Shown here piece after piece: positions 12,086 through 26,115 of a stretch of 64,000 nucleotides of DNA. The notes below the pieces were generated by a model, which saw only the letters and a program-made list of their open reading frames with translations, made no database searches and was not told where the DNA came from. How positions within the stretch are numbered: position 1 is the stretch's first letter; each line of letters opens with the position of its first letter. The stretch is from assembly GCA_963573315.1 (NCBI GenBank), contig OY752143.1:2294001-2358000 (forward strand), read 5' to 3'. The position numbers and the translations under genes are program-made. The DNA comes from Entomortierella parvispora (taxonomy: Eukaryota > Mortierellomycota > Mortierellomycetes > Mortierellales > Mortierellaceae).

Positions 12086-12472
12086 ATGAATGGCGCGTCT
12101 GCGGGAGTTCATTTGGTAAGTTGCAGCTCCGTCTTGAGTGCTGTGTCACCTTGTTACATGAAGTATGAATACAAACTGCTTTCTCTCAGAAATCTCATAT
12201 TCCTTGTCTTTTTCCTTCTTGGGCACTCTTTAGGACTTCCCGCATCGACCTGCACCGACTGGCCCATCGTTGACGTTTTGTCGCTCATATCATGGAAAGG
12301 TAGGTTTAAGGTGGGTCCTGTCTCTGCTCTTCCCTCCTATCCCCTTCTTCTCTTCATCGGACGGTGAAGAAGTTTCTCGCATTTCTTTTCTTGGCAACAA
12401 GAACAGGAGCGTGAACTGCAACCTGTGGCCCAACTACTGATTTCTGGCAACAGAATCCGGAAGGTGGACTGA
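12086..12472 (+). CDS. Candidate spliced small ORF in right arm, copy 1
   Basis: Inferred transcript from the TATA box at 11734: leader intron 11815-12039, then coding pieces join(12086..12115,12234..12299,12407..12472). Donors are GTAAGT, GTAAGT and GTAGGT; acceptors end TTAG, TTAG and CAG after pyrimidine tracts. All three pieces join in phase 0 into an uninterrupted 53-residue frame starting MNGASAGVHL. Continuous phase across three junctions is suggestive but short, and the RNA could be non-coding or spliced further downstream. No known family is recognised. Identical copies exist in the other three arms. Confidence 0.25.
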
Positions 12473-13890
12473 GGGGGCTTGCGAGCCGTGCCGTCGTTCT
12501 CCGGCAGAGGTGAACAAAGCATGGCGAACCCTTTATCCCATTATAGTCCGCAAGTTCATTCAACATGACTGTGGCTATGAATTTTCCCCGTCAACACCTT
12601 TGCCCAGCAGGTAAATGGCATCGTGTCGGGGGCCCCCCGTTTTTGGTAGTCTTCTCCAACGGATCCTGTTTGTTGCTTGCTTTCATTCATATTTATGTTT
12701 GGGGGTCTTTACAAGCAGATGAGAGGACCAGAGGCGAATCCTTCAACATGGAACTACCCTCTGATCTTCAAAGTCGTGTCCACTACTATGGTTGAGGGAC
12801 TTCTTTATTGAGGACCTTCCTGTTTTATTGTACACAAGGGCCAGGGTAACACACCTCCCTGGTCGAGCCCAGGTATCGTTCCCCGGCAGAGGGGCGCGGT
12901 GCTTGGAGCATTCCCATTTTAACCCGTTCGCCATCTATCATGACCAAGGGTTAACACCTGTATAGTGCAGCAGCCCTTTGCCGGCAACGGAAATCGAAGC
13001 GTCGCACTGATACACCCATATACTGGCTTCTCTTTCCTGGCAGTGGATTACCGTGCCAGGGATCGAAGCGCATATATGGTTCGCGAGTTGGCATCCCTTG
13101 GATAGTCCACCCAGTCCTTCAACAGGCCAAGTGGATCCCATTTTTTGTGGTCCTTGTTAGTTCTGACCGCTGTGCTCTGGCAACAGAAATCGGTGGCTAG
13201 TTCTCTCGAGGTGACCTTGAGGATCTTACGTCTTTCTCTCAGGGATGGAGAAGGGAAACGTGATCCTCACCCTCAGACCTTCATAGCGCCTTCCCTTGGG
13301 GATAGGAAGTGTGTGGTCAGCAAACCTCCTTTGTCATCCCTTTATCAGGTTTTTTGATGTTGGAACTCGGTGGATGGGCTCACCGGCTGTGGATCTGCAC
13401 TTGTTTCTTTTTCTGGGATCGGAAGCTGCGAGACTCCTCTTGACCTTTTGAAGAAGTCTATGATTGTTGGGATTGGGTCGAGCAAGGGCAACAGAGGCTC
13501 AAATGGTTGTATGGTTGATGTCTGACTTGATTTCAACGGATTACTAACTTCTGGATCCTCTTGCATAGGAATGTCGGCGGCCACCGGGTCACCTTTTGAT
13601 CTGGTGGTCGACCATGACCAAAAAACGTCGTTAGAGGTGTGGAGGTGAAGCGGCAATGAAAATTGCCGGGGGTTATTACACAGACTGTCTCTATTATCGT
13701 CATTCATTGACGACCTGTCATTCAATGACAAACCTATTTTTGGGGTGCGATGGCCTGCCGCCTGCTCGTTGGCGCATCCTGCACAGCTTGTTTCTTTTTT
13801 GGTGAGAGAAAGAGACGAGATGACTGAAAGCAGGCCAAAATTCATAGTTCATGAAACAAAACTGAAATAAAAGAAAAAAATGCGGTATGT

Positions 13891-14709
13891 TTATTGTCTT
13901 GTCCAGCGCTTGGAATCATAGTTGGCATAGCATCTGAAGTCGTTCGAGAGTCCGTTTCGATGACCGGGGTGGAAATCAGTGATTTTAAGGCCAGGCATCT
14001 GGGTTGTTGCCAGTTTAGCCATGACCAATCCTGTGCAGAGGATCAACTTTCCTTCAGGCCTCAACAAGTACTTGACGGTCTCGAGCGTTTTTTCCAAACA
14101 CTCTTCACTCAGAAAAGGTGGGTCAACCACAATCATGTCGACTTTTCCTTCGAGTTCTGGGGCCAGTCGAAATTCTGTTGGCTTGTTGTAATCGTAGTGA
14201 ATGAATTGGCGACCGTAGACATCAAATCTGGTGTCAAACTCAAACAGGAACATGTTGTTCTTGCGACCCTTTGCCCTGTTGTCGGCCTATTTGAGATTAT
14301 TAAGAGAGAAATTGAAGAGGAAGGGTCAGGAGGGTGAATCGTCAAAAGTAGATCTTTCTGATTTTTTGTCCCATGCTCATACCATTGCCGTGACATAGGC
14401 GGTAGGCGAACTGATACAGCAGACCACATCGCTCTCCGATGCCTGCTCAAAAACCTCGGATGCGAGCTTGCCTGCTGTCTCGTCGTCGTACCAGAACTGA
14501 CTCATCTGCCAGTCCTCTGTGAAGTACTCCATGGTGATCTTTTCGTCCACTTCCTCTGCGTTGACGGCGTCAAACTTTTCCTCGGCCAGCTGGCGCAACT
14601 TTTCAAAACGTTCCTGCTGCTCCGTTTGCTCCCTCATGTGCTGCTGCAAAACAGCCAGGGTAGCAGCAGAGAGCTGAGGTGTGTAGTCGTCGTCGTCAAT
14701 GTCGCTCAT
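13891..14709 (-). CDS. EFM5: eEF1A lysine methyltransferase Efm5 (N6AMT2/EEF1AKMT1 family)
   Basis: S-adenosylmethionine-dependent methyltransferase that modifies a lysine of elongation factor eEF1A in the cytosol. Exons on the minus strand are 14709..14383 and 14286..13891, giving 240 aa (human is 214). Seen: LSAATLAVLQQHMREQ at the N-terminus, DWQMSQFWYDDETA, FLFEFDTRF, the catalytic-type motif VDPPFLSEECL, then LRPEGKLILCTG and a C-terminus ending SKRWTRQ. The intron keeps frame (VTAM to ADNRAKG). The stop codon lies about five bases from the edge of the mobile element, so the 3' UTR and poly(A) site must lie within or be made by element sequence. Divergent from the thiouridylase gene. Confidence 0.9.
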
Positions 14710-14950
14710 TGCTTTCCTGGAGGTGGGCGGAGACGAGGGGCGGAGATGAGGGTTGAATCACTTGAATCTGATTGAAGGTGGCATGTTTTGCCACATATTG
14801 TGACTGTACTAGATAAGTTGAGAGGTTGGTGGCGTCGTTAAGGGCGGGTCCAGCCGAGGTTCAAGGAAGGGATCAAGATTTCTTGTGTGCAGACATCTTC
14901 TCCTCTCCCTGAATCCCTCTCGCACCACCACTATCACATCAGGACCGACC

Positions 14951-16955
14951 ATGGCTACTCCCCCCGGAATCAGCACCGGCTCTCACTTTCTCATCGCTTT
15001 TCGGCAACTTGTACGCCAGCGTCGATGCCCGCCCCGGGTTCTCGTTCTGCGACAGCTCTCCACTGGTGGTGTGCAAACACCGTCTGCCAGGCCCCGCCGA
15101 CTTTCATTTCGCCGAGACCAATGGCCCCTTATTCCTGGATCGAATCGACTCTATTCCTCCTCAGAAGCTGCTACCATCACCACCACATCTATCACTTCAA
15201 CACCAGAATCAACACAGTTATCTCAAGATGCCAACAAACGGAAAGAAAAGGTTCTCTTGTTGATGTCGGGGGGCGTCGATTCGTCCATGTGCGCCCATAT
15301 TCTTTGCCAACAAGGGTACGATGTCACTGGGCTCTACATGCATAACTGGAATCATCAGGAAGAAACCCAGGACGAATTAGCCTCAGGAACGGCGCACCCT
15401 AACAATACCCAGTTCCTGAAAGAATCCGCCTCCTCCAAAGAGTCCACAAAGCAATCAAATCCTAATGGGAGAACCGCCCGTATTCGCCCCAAGGTCTGCA
15501 CCTCAGATCGAGATTGGGCTGATGTCCAGGCAGTGTGTGAACAGCTAGGAATCCCTGCTCGCCGATTGGATTTCTCGCGACAGTACTGGAACCAGGTCTT
15601 CGAGGTCATGTTGCAGGAGTATGAACGAGGCCGGACCCCGAACCCGGACGTCACCTGCAACAAAGAGATCAAGTTTGGCGAACTCATTGAATGGTGCGAT
15701 CGTAATGGAGGGCTGGGCAAGGATCGCCATGGCTCAACAAAAGATTCTGACGTCAACGGATCAACCACTCTCTCCTCACCTTCTGAAACTAAGGGCTGGG
15801 ACTTTTTGGCAACTGGACATTATGCAAGAGTAGAGTGCGATCCAGTGACGGGTCAGGCCCGACTACACAGAGCTGTGGACAGCAACAAGGACCAGACTTA
15901 TTATCTGTCGACTCTTTCTGAGCGGGTCCTTCGCAATGTACTCTTTCCTCTAGCCCAGTACGACAAGCCGACGGTGAAGAAAATGGCACTGTCCACCGGG
16001 ACTCAGCAGATTGTCATCGCTGCGAAAAAGAAGGAGTCGATGGGAATATGCTTTGTGGGACAGCGAAAGAGATTTGGCGATTTCTTGAAGGAGTACTTGG
16101 ATGGAAAGCCCGGAGTTGTTAAAGCAAATGGACTGGATGGGCCCGTGCTTGGAAAACACAAGGGGCTGTTCCAGTACACTGTTGGACAAGCCTCAGGAGT
16201 GGCCAACGGACCTCAAAAGTAAGAAAATTGCCATTTCCATTAATAATGATGTTTGATCATCATTTCAAGACGCCCACATTTAACAACTTCTCAACTATGT
16301 CATGTAGATGGGTGGTGCTCAGGGCCGATTTTCCATCTAACACGCTAATTGTGGTCGATGGAAGGTAAGAGTCCTTTATCAGAGTCTAGTTCATGTAGTT
16401 TAATGCTGTCAGTTAACATCCAATTTCTGACTGGACTAGCCAAAACGAACGACTGTTCTCATCAGGGTTGATCGCAGAGTCGTGGCATTGGATCGCTGGA
16501 GAACCACCAAAGAGTGTGTTGGGTCGCGATCAAAGCGGAGGAAATTCTGGAAGGGTCTCAGAGTTCCCATTCACGGCGCAAATCAGGCACCGTCAAGTAC
16601 CTCGTATGTTTCTATTTCTTTCCTTTCTTGAATGATGGATGCTTCCTAGCTATATTCTAATATCATATCCTGAAATCCTCTTAGAGCAATGTACGGTTGA
16701 AATGGTTGATAATACTGGCGATGGAGCTGGGGGACCGTTTTATCGAGTGAGGTTCAGAGAGCCTCAAAGGGCGATCGCTCCAGGCCAGGTACGGCGATAT
16801 CTACACCACTCCTTCAATCCAATGCAAGTGTGTCCTGACATATTCTTTCGTTCTGTTCTCTTCCTTAGCAAATCGTTCTCTATGACAATGACGAGTGTTT
16901 GGGCGGAGCAGTCATTCAATCGAGCCTCCCTGAGCCCGAATCCTTAAAAGAGTAA
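14951..16955 (+). CDS. SLM3: Mitochondrial tRNA-specific 2-thiouridylase (MTU1/TRMU, Slm3)
   Basis: Adds the 2-thio group to the wobble uridine of mitochondrial tRNAs for Lys, Glu and Gln, using ATP and relayed sulfur. Exons join(14951..16218,16308..16364,16440..16603,16685..16788,16869..16955) give 559 aa. The first ~80 residues are Arg/Ser-rich and fit a mitochondrial targeting peptide. Then come the PP-loop SGGVDSS, the catalytic cysteine in NPDVTCNKEIKF, TGHYARV, DQTYYLS and the second cysteine in GICFVGQRKRFGDFL, followed by the C-terminal beta-barrel exons. An ATG 66 bases upstream is also in frame; 14951 is preferred for its ACCATGG context. All four introns preserve frame. Confidence 0.92.
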
Positions 16956-17112
16956 ACAGCCGCTATTAAATATATTCTTCTTCCTGATTCTTGTTTACAG
17001 CAACCGCAAGCCTCACTTGAAAACAAATCAAGCAAGGAATAACAATGTTTTTACATTTTGTTTATGAGGTTATTTTCTAATGATGCAAAGAACACATCCG
17101 AGGCTAGGCACG

Positions 17113-19870
<2,758 letters not shown>

Positions 19871-20822
19871 GTTGTCAAAGAAGAGTTCGATGATGGGTCT
19901 GCTGTGATGGCCTTTATGGAGCTTTGGCCGATGGCGACCTTGTTAAAGCCTTCGGGTCTTCCTCGCGGGCGGATGGCACTCCTGACAGACCAGGCGCGCG
20001 CTTCTTGTCGATGGGGAGGCAGAGAGCAGGTGAATGAAATGAACCAATCGATGGATGTTTGGCTTGACTTGATTTGAATACGAAAGGATGCGAGAGTAAG
20101 AGTGGATGGAGAGGAAAAGAGGATGATGTGACAGGAGCCAAAAGGGGCGGGCTAGCTTGCCTTTCCTCCTTTCCTCTGACTCTCCATCTGTCTCGTGAAA
20201 CAGAGTACCGCCTTGGGCGTCAAGAAGGTCCCCCTGCAACCCTGCAGTTCACTTCCCCCTGCGGACCTTTTTCAACCCCCACTCTCCATCCTCTTTCAGC
20301 CTTCCCCCCTCCTTGCCCGGTCTCCTCCTGCCATACCACAAGAGTCATGCATGGTCCACCATCGGCACACACCATGATCTGGAATCCGCTTCAGCACGGC
20401 GCGGCACGTGCACGATCCGCATCCAGGTACTGCTCCAGGGATCTCGACGGGTTTCCGTTGATACCAAAAGAACAGTGGAAGCAACGGGCGCTCACCGCCC
20501 TCCCACCGAGATTATCTGAAGCGCTATAGGCCAGCGCAAGTCCCTCTTGTGCTCCTGAATGTCCTGATCTCGAGCCACGTTGTCGCGTCTGTTCTTTCTG
20601 CTGGTGGCCACCCATTGTTATCATCCATGCTCAATTTCATTGCTTGCTCTACCATATTCTAGGAGCAATTGAGCTCCTATCTGTTGGAATTCTGCGGTTC
20701 TGTCTTTTCTTGTCCTTGACAAGTTCACGGTACTTCCGCCATGTTCCCTTTGGATATCATTATTTATTGGCTGTTCTGATCGAACAAGGAAAAGGGTGGT
20801 TTCTGTAGATGTCAATATTATT
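19871..20822. other. Intergenic region between MSC2-like 5' end and calreticulin 3' end
   Basis: No gene recognised in 950 bp. It should contain the MSC2-like promoter and any missing 5' exon, and the calreticulin 3' UTR at the right end. Pyrimidine-rich plus-strand sequence lies at about 20155-20340. Confidence 0.5.
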
Positions 20823-22346
20823 TTACAATTCGTCGTGCTTGGTCTCCTCCTTGGTCTCCTTGACCTTTTCCTTGGTCTCCTTAACTTCGACCTCGGGTTC
20901 CTTGACTTCCTCCTCCTCAACGGCGACGGGGGTTTCGGTCTTAACCTCCTCCTCCTCCTCATCGAGCTCATCCTTCTCATCCTCCTTCTTCTCGTCCTCC
21001 TCCTTCTTGGCGGCGGCCTCCTCCTCGGCCTTCTTCTTGGCCTCTTCCTTTTCCTTCTCGACTTGAGCATCGAGAGCAGCGACAACCTCCTTCTCCTGAG
21101 CGAAGTCAGTCTTCCACTGGTCCAAGTACTTGTCAGCAACAGAGGCATCCGAGGTGACGACAATGTCGTCAAAGATGGAGCCGCTCTTCACCTGCCAAAG
21201 ATCAAGACCGAGACCGCCAATCTTGTAATGGGCCAACTCGGGATCCTCCTTGAACTCTGGGTTGGGGATCTCTGCAGCCTTCCACTCACCCTTGTAAGCA
21301 GGGTTGGCAATGAACTTTGGTGCCCACTCCTCAAAGTCGGGGTTGGCAATCTCAGGAGCCTCCCAGTCGCCATCGGCCTCAGTGTCCCAGTCCTCAGGCT
21401 GGGTGGCCTCGGGATCGGCAATGTAGCGGGGGATGGAATCGTAGTTCTCGGGCTTGACATGGGTGACATCCTCAATCTCCTTGGCATCGACCCAGTCAGC
21501 GGGCTTAGTCTCGTTGGGGTCAGAGATGGTGCGGGGCTGGTACACATCCCAGTGCTCCTCCAGGGAGACATGGTCAACCTTGGCCTCACCATCAATGTGG
21601 AGAGAGTACTTTTGATCGGGGTGGACAGTCAAGCGGTAAATGTGAGTCTTGGAGTCCTTGGGAGAGGGGAACTCCTTCTTGGTGAGATAGTTCTTGCCCT
21701 TGTAGTTGAAGATGACGTGGACGCGGTTGGTGGGGCCGCAGACATCGGGGCCGAACATGATGGCGTATTCAGAGTCGCCGTTGAAGGTCTTGGCATCAAA
21801 GCCCTCAGGGAGCAACTTGACGTAGGAACCGCCGCACTCCTGGTTAACCTCCTGCTTGATAGTGTACTGGACAATCAAATCCTCCTTGGAGTTGTCAGCG
21901 ACGGCCGAGAAGGGAGTCGAGATCTGGTAGAAACGGTGATCCTCAGTAGTTTTCAAGCCTTGGGCGTTCTCCTTGTTGGCGTGCCAGCTACCAGAGGAAA
22001 GCTCAAACTTGCCAAGGTCGTCCCTGGAAGAAGAAGTCGTCCAGCGCTATGACAACAACGTAACAAAATTGGAGAAGGGTGGGAACGAGAATGTCAATAA
22101 AATTGTTCCTCGTAGACAAGCAGCTGCACGGCCGAGAAAATGGTTCCAGCCAAATAGACACCGAAACACGCCTCTCTTCGAGACAAAAGTTCAGAAGAGA
22201 AAAGGTGTGAGAATGTTCAAATCGAGACTTTGGTTACTTACGTCCTCCCAGTTGCTGTCAGAGAAGTTCTCCTCGAGGTAGGTCTGGCCGGCGGCGGAGG
22301 CAACGGCGGCGATGGCGAGGGTGGCGAGCAAGAGAGTTGACTTCAT
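20823..22346 (-). CDS. CRT1: Calreticulin (soluble ER chaperone, HDEL tail)
   Basis: Lectin-type chaperone of the ER lumen that binds monoglucosylated glycoproteins and calcium. Exons on the minus strand are 22346..22242 and 22046..20823, giving 442 aa. A signal peptide (MKSTLLLATLAIAAVASAA) is followed by the globular lectin domain (FNYKGKNYL, HIDGE). The P-domain has repeats of the ADWVDAKEIEDV, PEDWDTEADGDW type and then EWAPKFIANPAYKGEWK units. The C-terminus is a long Glu/Lys region ending in HDEL, with no transmembrane segment; this separates it from calnexin. The intron falls soon after the signal peptide and preserves frame. Many Dikarya rely on calnexin alone. The plus-strand 418-codon ORF across it is a shadow of its codon bias. 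Confidence 0.95.
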
Positions 22347-23057
22347 TGTGAAGATGTGATGGAATGTGGAGGGGAGATGGGAGAAGATGATGAGAAAAGA
22401 AGAAACAAAAAAAGAGGGGAAAGAAGGTGAAAGGGAGCACGACCTTTATCCGATTGGAAGAATGCAATAGAACAAAGCCGTGTCGCAGAGTAGGGTTGCG
22501 AGTGGAGGAAAGATATCTCTTGAATGAATTGTCCTGAATATAGATAGACGTCTGCTGGACGGACGAGAGCGAGGAGTGGGAATGTGGACTCCTTCGTAAT
22601 CTATCAGGAATCAATTGAAGACGCCACCATACTTAATTTTTCGCAGGGAATGTCAAGGTTCAGTTGTTTGCTCTGGACAAATGGGAGTAGGCCATGTCAC
22701 ACCCCTCTCGCTCTCTGTGGAGCGTCGCTCTTTGCACTGACTTTAAGCCCGTTTCCCTTACTTTTTGATATCTACGGTCCCTTCAACAATGCCACAATTT
22801 CTCGTACATGAGATGGATTGTTCTCACCTCCTTTTCGTCCCCCTTTTTATTCTCCTCGCTGGTTCGCTGGTGGTGCCACAGCCAGTCCAGATGGCAATCC
22901 TAAAGTTGTGGCCGCAAGCAACAAGAACCCACTTCCGAGCGTTCAACTTCATTTTTGCTCGAAAAGTTACTCGTCACGTGCGATGTAAGCCACACCCCTG
23001 AGTGTCCTTTCCCAGATCGCGTCCAAGGTTTCGCTCTTCCTGTCTTCATTCCAGGAC
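22347..23057. promoter_or_regulatory. Divergent promoter region of calreticulin and SppA
   Basis: About 710 bp between the two start codons with no gene seen. A CACGTG box lies at 22976-22981 within GTCACGTGC. A specific unfolded-protein-response element could not be assigned by eye. Confidence 0.45.
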
Positions 23058-25612
23058 ATGTCGACTGAACCACCATCACCGCCACAGCCATCAGGCACAG
23101 GCAGCACTTCCGCTCCAGGACAGGTACAGGGCCATGGAGTAGGCACGGCTCAGGAATCTCATTCAAGCTGGAAAGGTCATTCAGCCGAAGAGGGCCGCCA
23201 CTGGCAACAGCAAAAGAAACCAACTCCGTTCACAAGAGTTTGGTCCCATAAAGGAAAAATCGCCACTGGCATCTTCCTAGTCTACAGCGGAGCCAATGCC
23301 TACTAGCAAGTATTTGTCTCGACTTCTAGCAGCTGTGGATATCACCTGAAATCCCCACCTTGGACTAATAACGAAATCTGGGAAACAATAGCAACTACCG
23401 CCAACAAAAGGCCAAAAATACCATTCATCCGAACACTATCCTTCATTGGAGGATAACTGATGGGTATGCGCCCAGGTCAAGATTGGTGATAGGAGGAGCT
23501 CTTGCTTCAAGTCACTGGCTTAATCTTTTTTTTTTTTTTTTTTTTTTTTTTTCATTTTGCATTGCAGATCGATCGTGGAAACAGATACGGACAAAGGACA
23601 CGTTCAAAAGATCATCAAGGCCGCGGGAGGCAGCTCACCGACGCCGGTCTCTACTCTGATCGATATCGTCACTGCGTTAAAGCACGCTCGTCAGGACCCA
23701 AGGATTGTGGGCATTGTGGCCAATTTTTCAACTGGCAATTCGCCTACGAAGACAAAGGGACTTGGACTTGCTCAGATTCAAGAGCTGAGAACGGCCGTCC
23801 AGGAGTTTAAGGAAGTGAAGGCGAAGGCTCTTGGAGGCGAAGATAAAGTCCAGTTGATTGCCTATACAGACTCTTTCGGTATGAAGCTGGAAACGGATCT
23901 CACTATTTGCTGCCGTTTTCACAAACAGATTGGACGCTAATATTTATTTTAATAGATACTCAGCAACAGTACTATCTCGCCTCAGCATTCGATAAGGTCT
24001 ATATGCAGCCAAGTGGAAGTATTCCTCTTGTTGGATTGTCCTCGACGGTCCCATTTTTCAAGACCCTACTTGGTCGCTTCGGCATTTTGGGTAATTTGGG
24101 CAGCATCCTGAGCTATGACGGGGGTCGAATCTCATTGTATCTAACTCAATTTTTTATTCCGAAGTTCGAGCTGAGGCTAGAAAAGAATACAAGAGTATGG
24201 TCAGTCCTTTCACAGAGACTGAGCTCCCTCCTCCTCAGAAACAAAACCTGTTCGATCTTCTCAAAGGCTTGAACTCGCAGATCCTCGCCGACATTGCCAA
24301 GTCGCGTCAAAAAGTCCTGGGAAGCGATCCTGTTGAAAAGCTGAACCATCTTATCCAGGTCGGACCCTTCATCGGAGCGGAGGCCAAGGAGGAAGGCCTT
24401 GTTGATGGACTCCTGTACAAAAGAGACTGCGGAAAGATGATTGAAAAGAACAATTCTCTTGGCCTTGCTCACTACATGCGTGTAAAGGCCACTGAGCACA
24501 CGGACAAACTGGCAAAAACTGGCGAACCAAGTCTTGTGGTAGGACTTGTGTATTTGATCGGAGGCATCAAAAGGTAGCGATCACTCTGTTCTCGAGCATC
24601 TTGGACGCGATAGAACAATTGCTCATTCAAACTTTTTAATCGTTTATATAGAGGAGGAGGCGACTTTGGAGCCAACACTGTTGTCAAGGGTATCCGCGAA
24701 GCTGCTAACGATCCTTCCGTGGATGCAGTTGTTCTTCGAATTGATTCTGGCGGCGGAGATGTCGTGGCTAGCGATACAATTGGAGACGCAATTCGTTGGT
24801 GCCAGGATGAGAAGAAGAAACCTGTTGTTGTGAGTTTTGGAAACACGTCTGCCAGCGGCGGATACTTTATTTCTACCCACGCCAAAGCCATTGTTGCTCA
24901 ACGTAAGTTTCGAAGTCACGTCTGAAGGTTGCATGGGATGATTGTTCGTTGCCTTACTCTTTTCACTCATATTACATGACTAGCTACGACCGTGACCGGC
25001 AGTATTGGTGTCGCATCACTCAGACCCTATTTTACGCCAGAATTTTTCAAGCTTATTGGCGTCAGCGTTGAACAGTTCTTCACCGGATCCTCCGACACCT
25101 CTGTTTTGAATGATCTCGAAGGGGCTGCCTTGACCCGTTACAAGCGACAGATCGACGCGACGTACGCTGATTTCATCAAGCGGGTAGCGGATGGCCGCAA
25201 GATGACCTTGGAGCAAGTTGAGGATGTCGCCGGTGGTCGTGTCATGAGTGGCAAAGAGGCTATCAGGGTTGGACTAGTTGACAAACTGGGTGGATTGGAT
25301 TGCGCCATTAACTTGGCTGGAGCCTATGGCTTGGAGACCCACAAGAACGCTGGCCAATTGCCTTCGGACTTGGAGGTCACAAACGTGGTTGTCAAAGTGT
25401 TCCCCAAGCCAAAGCCATTGTTACAACAAATTGTAGACTCTATGACGGGCGATGAGGCCGTGGATATGTACGCCAAGCAAGCACTCCGGACTATGATGAC
25501 GCGTATCTGGTCAGGCGATATGGTTGGCTTGATGCAGGATGTTGGACTTTCCGAATCCGAATTGCTCCCTGGACCACACCAGCTCGAGATGGAGGGGCTC
25601 GGAATGGAGTAG
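23058..25612 (+). CDS. SppA-type signal peptide peptidase (S49 serine protease)
   Basis: Membrane-associated serine protease with a Ser-Lys dyad, of the tandem-domain SppA (protease IV) type known from bacteria and plant plastids. Exons join(23058..23305,23392..23463,23568..23878,23956..24123,24165..24573,24652..24902,24984..25612) give 695 aa. After a hydrophilic N-terminus comes a short hydrophobic segment (KIATGIFLVYSG). The first S49 half has QQYYLASAFDKVYMQPSG and the probable catalytic lysine in EYKSMVSPF. The second half has LRIDSGGGDVVASD and the catalytic serine in NTSASGGYFIS, then TGSIGVASLRPYF and GLVDKLGGL. Intron 1 begins with GC (GCAAGT) instead of GT; it is needed to avoid a stop. 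Seven exons show it is a settled nuclear gene. Substrate and membrane are unknown. Confidence 0.88.
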
Positions 25613-26115
25613 ATAGTAAACATAGAGAATAATAACGATGGTACAGTGCAAACGATAGTGTTTGGTGACCAGGGCAGAGCTGTGTGAGACAGAGAAGCAG
25701 AGAGGAGAGAGGGAGAGAGTGGGGCGTTGTCGCACGCATCCCCCCTATTCTTGGTAAGAATAGGAGCGAGGTGGATGACCTGCAGAGTGATTTGTTGATG
25801 ACCAAGCCATGCTCACCCTGAGAACCGACTCTCCTTGACGACCGTGCCTCGTCCACGGCCGCCTTTTGTTTCCACTTAAGGAATGCGATGCTGCCTTCTC
25901 AATCCCTTTCCCCATCCCTTATTCCTCATTCCCATTCTCAATCCCCTCAGTCCCGCTCTTTCATTTCTCTCATTCACTCCCTCGCGCGTTCCAGCCACCA
26001 ACCTTCGTTAATACTCGACACAACCGCATCCCTCCCAAGGAAACTACTAAACAGGACTCAGCCTGTAGCCAGCCAGTCCCCAGGTCTCCTCTTCACTCGT
26101 CGCATCTAATCCAGC
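25613..26115. other. Intergenic region between SppA and LIM protein
   Basis: No gene seen in about 500 bp. The right half (25890-26100) is CT-rich and looks like the promoter and leader of the LIM-domain gene. Confidence 0.5.

Larger units (their letters stand above)
9170..13886. mobile_element. Palindromic mobile element, copy 1 (4.7 kb, unrecognised family)
   Basis: Two arms of about 2.28 kb (9170-11449 and 11608-13886) are inverted copies of each other around a 158-bp unique spacer. The same unit recurs at 30111-34827 with a constant offset of 20,941 bp. The inner parts of all four arms are almost identical; the outermost ~90 bp of this copy have diverged and the left edge is blurred by a 26-base T run at 9175-9200. 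No transposase, reverse transcriptase or other known enzyme is seen. Each arm holds a TATA box, consensus introns and an ORF of about 166 codons near the outer end, read inward (for example 13845-13345 minus; no family recognised). The right end lies within a few bases of the EFM5 stop codon. The ends are located by alignment with copy 2 and may be off by several bases. Confidence 0.85.
11608..13886 (-). repeat. Right inverted arm of copy 1
   Basis: Inverted partner of 9170-11449. It has the variants G at 13514 and A at 13495 on the plus strand (C and T read in arm orientation), matching the left arm of copy 2. It also has private changes in its outer ~240 bp, so it is the most diverged of the four arms. 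Confidence 0.9.

Noticed and set aside
9170-13886. LTR retrotransposon or retroelement
   Set aside because: The repeats are inverted, not direct, and no reverse transcriptase or integrase motif is present.
20796-22052. Plus-strand ORF of 418 codons opposite calreticulin
   Set aside because: It is the antisense of the calreticulin exon, produced by the codon bias of the acidic tail; its sequence is hydrophobic low-complexity with no family resemblance.
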